Assembly (NCBI GenBank): GCA_020747065.1
Contig: JAGMVK010000002.1
Coordinates: forward strand, 2,852,001 to 2,916,000
Reading direction: 5' to 3'
DNA from: Cadophora sp. MPI-SDFR-AT-0126
Taxonomy: Eukaryota; Ascomycota; Leotiomycetes; Helotiales; Ploettnerulaceae
Length of the DNA: 64,000 nt
Under the pieces are notes generated by a model. The model searched no databases, was not told the DNA's origin, and saw only the letters and a list, made by a program, of their open reading frames with translations. Position 1 is the stretch's first letter; each line of letters begins with the position of its first letter. A program made the translations under genes and the position numbers. This document shows, one piece after another, positions 58,605-64,000 of the stretch.

Positions 58605-59536
58605 AGTGTATGGTCGATTGAGTTGAGCTGAAGCATCTTGGCTTTATGTGGCCTCATGACATTGGATCTGAAGTGCACCGGATGCTTTAAGATGACCTCG
58701 AGAAGTATTATGCAGAAGATCCCATCCTCGGATTACTCGAATTGAAGACCCGGCCCCCGAGTGACCTGATACTCACTGATTAGAAATACACCAAACGCGC
58801 AGGTACTTTATAAGATCGAATCGCTTACGCCAGCAATCCGACCTTCTGGAATTAAGACGACTTGGAAACATGAATTCCAAAGATACGACTGGCCACCAAC
58901 CGCTTTCGCGCCGAGTCTCTCTGCAAAAAGTCACCAAACTTCGTGAGATGTTTCGCGCATAAACACCCAATCCAGCTAGTTCCTTTTTTTCCATCCGAAG
59001 TATTACGAAACATCGTAAGGCTCAGGAAAGGCTTCACCCGAATCACGCACATCAATGCACAGACGTCTCCGGCCCCAGATCTCCAGCGATGCTTGCGTCA
59101 GATCGATGCTTGGCATGTCTTATTTTATTTTCGGCTTGTTGTTTTGTTCGGTTGAAACGGTGATGAGGGAGGGGAATGGCTGTACTGAGTATGTGATCTG
59201 ATGCGGGAACTTAAATGCCATCTTACCTTTTCTTTTCGGTTGATTGTTGCGAGTGGGAAGAGATGAGCGCATGCTCTTCTATCCGGTGTTAGATTTTGAA
59301 TCAATCATGCAGAGTTGGGGTGGTATATATTTTCCCTTCTACCTCTCTTTTCTGGTGAGGTTTTCTTGCTGAGTATATTTTCAAGTCGCTCATTTATTCA
59401 CAAAATTACTTCACCATAGTTCCAAACAGTCTTTTTCTCATCTATCATCTACATCAGATCACAATCTCAACTTTGACTTCTCTGTCTACTCTTGAACAAA
59501 TCATCCTTCTGATCCATACAAATAACACAAGTCACA
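58605..59536. other. Spacer and LPMO promoter
   Basis: 932 bp between the Zn2Cys6 stop and the LPMO start. The last ~130 bp before the LPMO ATG are pyrimidine-rich, typical of a fungal 5' leader. No coding sequence recognised. Confidence 0.5.
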
Positions 59537-60361
59537 ATGCACCTCCAACTCCAACTCCACGTCCTCACCACCACAACCATCCTCTCCCTCACCCTCCTCC
59601 CAACCCTAACCCACACCCACGGCATCGTCACCTCACCCCCCACCCGGTCCGTCGGCCCCGTCATGAAATCCCTCTGCGGGCAACAAATCTTCAACAACCT
59701 GCAATCCAACGCCTACGGTCCCATCGAACAGCTCGCTCAGATCGGCTCCTCCCAAAAAGACTTCAACGCCTCCGCCTGCGACCTCTCGCTCTGCAAAGGC
59801 CTCCAGTTCGAGGATAATGCCAGTGCTGATAAAGTGCAGCGGTATACGCCGGGACAAGTGGTGCAGATGAAGGTTGATATCCAGGCGAAGCATACGGGGA
59901 CTTGTAATGTTAGTGTGGTTGAGACGGGGGGGAATAAGATGATCTCGGGGGAGTTGGCGAGTTTTGCGGTTTATGCTAGTACGGCTACTGAGGTGAGCAA
60001 AATAACTTTTCTTTTTTCGACTTTTGCTTGTCCCATCTGTCTGTCTTTTCCCATCTCTATAGGCTGAGAGAGAGGCGGGATTCAGAAAGATCCCCGACCA
60101 GCCAACCATCATCATCAATCAAATGCTTGCAGCTTTCCCTCCCTCCACGGATTTTGGCATTGAACGGAGCGGGAAAGAACGGAACTAGCTGCTAATCCTT
60201 TTTTTATTGATTAGATACCAAAGAACCAAACCGAATTCGAGGTCACGATGCCGGATGTCAAGGCGCAGTGTGGAGAGGCAGGGAAGTGCGTATTGCAGTG
60301 GTGGTGGGACTCGAAGGAGGCGAAGCAGACGTATATGAGCTGTGTGGATTTTACGATGTGA
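59537..60361 (+). CDS. Secreted AA16-type lytic polysaccharide monooxygenase
   Basis: Exons 59537-59992 and 60215-60361 (222-nt intron with GCTAAT before the acceptor) give 200 residues. Signal peptide (TTTTILSLTLLPTLTHT, 1-27) ends exactly before His28, so the mature protein begins HGIVTSPPTRSVG. A free N-terminal His is required for the copper histidine brace of LPMOs. Later blocks fit the AA16 family as I remember it: CGQQIFNNLQSNAYGPIE, LCKGLQFEDN, GQVVQMKVDIQAKHTG (candidate second brace His in KHTG) and CVLQWWWDSK with YMSCVDF. LPMOs cleave crystalline polysaccharides oxidatively with a reductant and H2O2 or O2; AA16 enzymes act on cellulose. There is no carbohydrate-binding module or GPI tail. 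Even Cys pairs are present for disulfides. Confidence 0.88.
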
Positions 60362-62415
60362 GGGAGTGGGCTGTCGAGGAGGAGGATTAATGGCATGGAA
60401 GATTGTTGGTGAAGAGTACTGTGCTGTGCTGGGCGGGGTTGTTTCTCTTGCTGGCTGAATTTGCTAAGGTGACGACGGGCTTTGTTCATTTGTATATATT
60501 GCATTCCGAATTTGGGCTCTTTTTGTTAGATAATGCAATTTAAAGGTAATGACAATGTTGGAGATGAGGGAGGGGGCGCTCTGTGTCTGGTGTGATGCTT
60601 GTGAGGCTGGTTGGTCTGATGGGTGGACGGATGTGCTTGAGGTTTTGGGTGGTCGAGCGAGACACGGAAGAACTTCTCTCTTTATTTTAAAAGTACGAAA
60701 GGGGGAAGTGAAAATCCGACTATTTTCCGTTTTGCGAAAGGTTGATCCATCGTAGAAATAGGATGAGGTGCAAGAGGAAGATACAAGGATATGGAGTGCT
60801 TCTTCTCGCTAAACTTGCGCCTACCCGTCAAATAAAACAAACAATGAAGGCGGATTTGCTCGACCAGAGAAGTAGACATTCGTCCATCCTCCAGTCTTCT
60901 TCTTGCAGTGAAAAAGGAGAACTATAGTAATAAGGAGCATGCTTTACAGAAACGTGATGTTGTATGTGGAATGTTGTAGCGAGGACCAGACTAGCACTCA
61001 AGATCTGGTCTTTGCCATTGTTTAGATATATCACTATTGCCAAAGCCAGACATCAGCTCATCAGATTGTTGACTCAATCGATCGATCACACACTGCTGAG
61101 AGAGTTCTTATCGGAGTATGGTTAATGCCTGAGGGTCCGGGGGGATACCTGGGTAGCCAGGTCAGACGAGTCACATCTGGTCATCGCAGTTCGAAGTCAT
61201 ATGCTCGATTCTCGACACTTGCAGCCCATTTACACTTTCGCATAACAGATTAGCCAAAAGAAGTATCACAAGACATCTTCTTCAGGTAGTGTTGTCTCCT
61301 GTCCAGTTGAATGAACATCCCCAAGCGCAGCGACATCGCAGGCCTAAGACCAGTAGTTTATTTCCGCTTAATTGTCTATGCATGATAAATCGGGGTATCT
61401 AGATCTTTGGCACGTTCTGGAGTAAACACTCGTCCCTCGCCTGCTCTCTGCTTGTTCAATTGTATGTAGGTCGGTGTCCAAGTCGAACAGCTAGCTAGAC
61501 GCACCTCCGTAACAGGCATTGTATCTCAACCTGTCGTTTACCTAAGTTTCTTGGCCCAATCCCACCCTTCGCAGCCGTCTTCTCTTACTTTGAGTTATCC
61601 GTTCGCGTAAAGTGTTCGATTACTCGTAGGATCGTTGCGTTTGGACTCGGCGAGTGCTGATCGGAGTACTGGCTGCTTCGTTGTTGAATGTTGGATAACC
61701 TGTAATGGCATCATCAATCGTACTAATGACAACAAAAGCCGCATTCCTTCTGCTGCAACTGCTCATTTGTGCTATGGAGTCAATTTCAAGACACGGATTG
61801 GTAACCAGATAGGCTGATCGGAGAAAGAAAGACGATCATAGAACGCAAGCTGCAAACCGACAAACCGGCAAGTCTGCGACTACGAGCACATTTTGACCGA
61901 GGCTGTAGCCGCCGTCATGAAGAAAATAAGGAGTGGGACTGCTTGTCTCCAATCGTATCTGCATGTGTGGGAGGCTTTGGTCTGGTGTTGATGTTGCAGT
62001 ACGAAACTTTTGGTGCGGCAAAAACTGGGTATGACGCGCAGGCGCGTTCAGCCCGGGATGGCTTTTCTTCCGCATCCGCATCCGTGTCCACTCTCGGCTC
62101 GCAACCTTGACAGTAGGACAACAATCTTCAATCGGGATGAAGCAGCGAGTCAGCATTTACGCAATCGCAAGCCTTGACAAGATTCGGGATCCCAATCAAT
62201 GTTTGAATGCCGGATTCTCATGACCTAATCAAGCTTCAAGAAATTGAACGCCGGTGTCAAGATCTCTTGGTTGAATGCTTGGCAAGTGAGCAAGTGATAT
62301 CTCTTTGTCAAGGCGTCGTCCTGATCCTTCGTCCCGGGGCTGCCGAGATCTCACTCCATACGAAGCGAATAAATCAAGCCGAGACATCAACAATCCATCA
62401 CGTGTACCAAACGAG
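60362..62415. other. Intergenic spacer (2 kb)
   Basis: Between the LPMO stop and the kynurenine formamidase start, both on plus. Short frames only; no domain, RNA gene or transposon feature recognised. The formamidase promoter should lie in the last few hundred bases. Confidence 0.5.
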
Positions 62416-63407
62416 ATGTCTTCCAACGAGCCAGTCGACGAAGAGAAAGTCATCGTCCAGCAAGACTTCAGCTATGGCGACCACGACCTCCAGAAATTAA
62501 GCGTGTATCATCACTTTGGTACAGAGTCCAAACAAGAAAACGGGCTGTGGATCATGTAAATGATCTCCTCTCTCATACCTACCTACATTCATCAACCATA
62601 GAAACAGACTAACATCCTCTCAGCTACATCCACGGCGGCGCCTGGCGCGATCCCACCATAACCGATACCTCACTCCTCCCCACAATCCGGCACCTCTACT
62701 CCCATGCCCCCTCATCACCAACCCACTCCCTCCTAACCTCCCACATCACAGCCTTCGCCTCCCTCTCCTACCGCCTCTCCCCTCACCCCTCCCACCCACA
62801 ATCCCCATCCACGCCAGCAACATCCCTCCGCGCCGCCCACCACCCCGACCACCTCCTCGACATCCTCACCGGCCTCACCTTCCTCCAATCCAAATACCAC
62901 TTCGGCAGCGCCTACCTCCTGATAGGCCACTCCTGCGGCGCAACCCTCGCCTTCCAATCTCTCATCCGAGCCCAGCTACTGACCTCCATCCCTCCCTCAA
63001 TCACCACTTTCCAGAACCCAAAAATCGTAGTTGGCGTCGCAGGAATCTACGATATGCGACTCCTGCGCGATAATAACTCGCATCCAGCGTACCAGGAATT
63101 CCTAGCCAGTGCCTTCGGTGAGGATGAGAACGATTGGGATAACGCTTCGCCGGCGAATCATGAGCTGGTGAAAGCGTGGCCGGAGGCGAGGACGGTGGTG
63201 GTTGTTAGTTCGAAGGGGGATGAGTTGGTTGATGAGGCGCAGATTGAGTGTATGGGGAAGAGGTTAGAGGACTTGCGGGCGGCGGCGAAAGTGAGGGTCT
63301 TGAAGGGGTTTCTTGAACAGAGTCATGATGGGATTTGGGAGCAGGGTGTGGGTTTGGCGGATGTTATTGTTGAGACGTTGAAAGTCTGGGCAGGTGACGA
63401 TGAATGA
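62416..63407 (+). CDS. BNA7: Kynurenine formamidase (alpha/beta hydrolase)
   Basis: Exons 62416-62555 and 62624-63407 give 307 residues. The alpha/beta-hydrolase family blocks are IYIHGGAWRDP (oxyanion-hole H-G-G-x-W, restored by the splice), SYRLSPHPSHPQ, RAAHHPDHLLDIL and LLIGHSCGATLAFQ, whose G-H-S-C-G holds the nucleophile Ser. The acid is probably in VVSSKGDELVD and the His in EQSHDGIW. The enzyme hydrolyses N-formylkynurenine to kynurenine and formate, step two of tryptophan breakdown and de novo NAD synthesis. The convergent neighbour on the minus strand encodes the previous enzyme, indoleamine 2,3-dioxygenase. ATG 62416 was chosen because it follows an ACGAG context and precedes family-like sequence; an in-frame ATG at 62305 would add 37 unlikely residues. 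Confidence 0.9.
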
Positions 63408-63681
63408 TTCTGCGTAGGTTTTGAAGACAATCGAAGCCAGCAAGGGCTCAATGAGAATTTTCATGGAATGTGTTTGGATCTTGGAAGTCTAATGCTGTTG
63501 CGCTATTTCTCCAGTCATGGATATTATCCAACCTGGTTCTACTCGCTATATCTACACTCCTATCACCAATCCCTCGCTTCTCTACCAGAAAATGCCCAGC
63601 ATATCAAAATGCAACACCATACTCCGCAAATGCATGTCTCAGAGTCCCAGCATATCACTCACCCACACTTCAACATCATCA

Positions 63682-64000
63682 TCACGCACTCGTCAATGTC
63701 GCATCCTTCGTCTCATCACGACTCTGCTTGAGAAACGGTAGCAGCTGAGTCCCTCCAGTTCCATGCAATTCCTTCGACGCAGTATTCGACGAAGCAACTG
63801 CAAGGTTCAGTCCAGGATGTACATTCGGAGTCTTTTGCCTCGAAGGCGTGATGATGAAGCGGGTGACGACTTGAATGTGTACGTTTCTGAACAGCTCGAG
63901 TTCCTTCACGGCGAGGTTGTACGCGTCTGTCACTTCCGAGATCGTGGTGCTCTCTGCATACTCTCGGATATTCACAATGGATTCCATCTTTTCCAGGAAA
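63682..64000 (-). CDS. Indoleamine 2,3-dioxygenase, C-terminal part (partial at window edge)
   Basis: The last 105 codons of a gene entering from the right edge on the minus strand. Visible: FLEKMESIVNIREYA (the 'H-R-x-F-L ... R-x-Y' region after the proximal haem segment), AYNLAVKELELFRNVHIQVV followed by TRFIITP, and HGTGGTQLLPFLKQSRDET, the glycine-rich loop and C-terminal helix typical of IDO. The haem-ligating His lies upstream, outside the window. The enzyme opens the indole ring of tryptophan to give N-formylkynurenine, the substrate of the neighbouring formamidase. Fungi often have several IDO paralogues, so I give no symbol. Its stop is 273 bp from the formamidase stop. Confidence 0.85.
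   Translation of the reverse strand, partial: FLEKMESIVNIREYAESTTISEVTDAYNLAVKELELFRNVHIQVVTRFIITPSRQKTPNVHPGLNLAVASSNTASKELHGTGGTQLLPFLKQSRDETKDATLTSA

Noticed and set aside
1..64000. CRISPR arrays, bacterial operons or ribosome binding sites
   Set aside because: The window is eukaryotic (spliced genes); no regularly spaced direct repeats were seen.

Overview
This 64 kb window is nuclear DNA of a filamentous ascomycete (Pezizomycotina). The evidence is short GT..AG introns (about 40-220 nt, most 44-60) with CTAAC/CTGAC-like branch sites, Zn2Cys6 regulators, an NLR with a HET domain, an AA16 LPMO, a proteinase K-type subtilase, and a Tc1/mariner relic whose stop codons fit RIP (repeat-induced point mutation). 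A leotiomycete is my guess only. Genes were rebuilt by hand from GT..AG sites, reading-frame phase and family motifs; exon coordinates are given in each entry and every complete model has a length divisible by three.

Layout. (1) 1-5.7 kb: a probable cell-death locus. A protein resembling fungal gasdermin/RCD-1 (minus strand, cut by the left edge) is divergent from a 1494-residue NLR-like protein with a membrane segment, a caspase-like domain (His149/Cys192), a NACHT NTPase and a C-terminal HET domain. (2) 5.7-20.8 kb: a decayed ORF, a beta-helical/F-box-like protein, a GIY-YIG (T5orf172-type) protein, a Baeyer-Villiger-type flavin monooxygenase, a DUF7053-like protein, an unusual tRNA-Ala(AGC) with two insertions, and a NYN-like ORF followed in frame by a C2H2 zinc-finger ORF. 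(3) 20.8-28.4 kb: a gene-poor stretch, then an SDR lacking the catalytic Tyr and a sugar-type MFS transporter. (4) 30-38.5 kb: secreted functions: a dead GH28 polygalacturonase, a subtilase, and a lactonase-type beta-propeller fused to a LysM domain. (5) 39.9-46.4 kb: a RIP-damaged Tc1/mariner relic, a Zn2Cys6 regulator with a 10-nt exon, and two small Cys-rich paralogues, one with an in-frame stop. (6) 47-60 kb: a haem-less sulfite oxidase, a TBC protein with altered catalytic fingers, a second Zn2Cys6 regulator and an AA16 LPMO. (7) 62.4-64 kb: kynurenine formamidase convergent with the 3' end of an indoleamine 2,3-dioxygenase, the first two steps of tryptophan-to-kynurenine breakdown.

How they work together. 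The strongest functional links are the gasdermin-like/caspase-NLR divergent pair (sensor-protease next to a presumed pore-forming substrate) and the IDO/formamidase pair. Elsewhere the genes look like ordinary, independently acting fungal genes separated by long spacers in which I see no convincing coding sequence.
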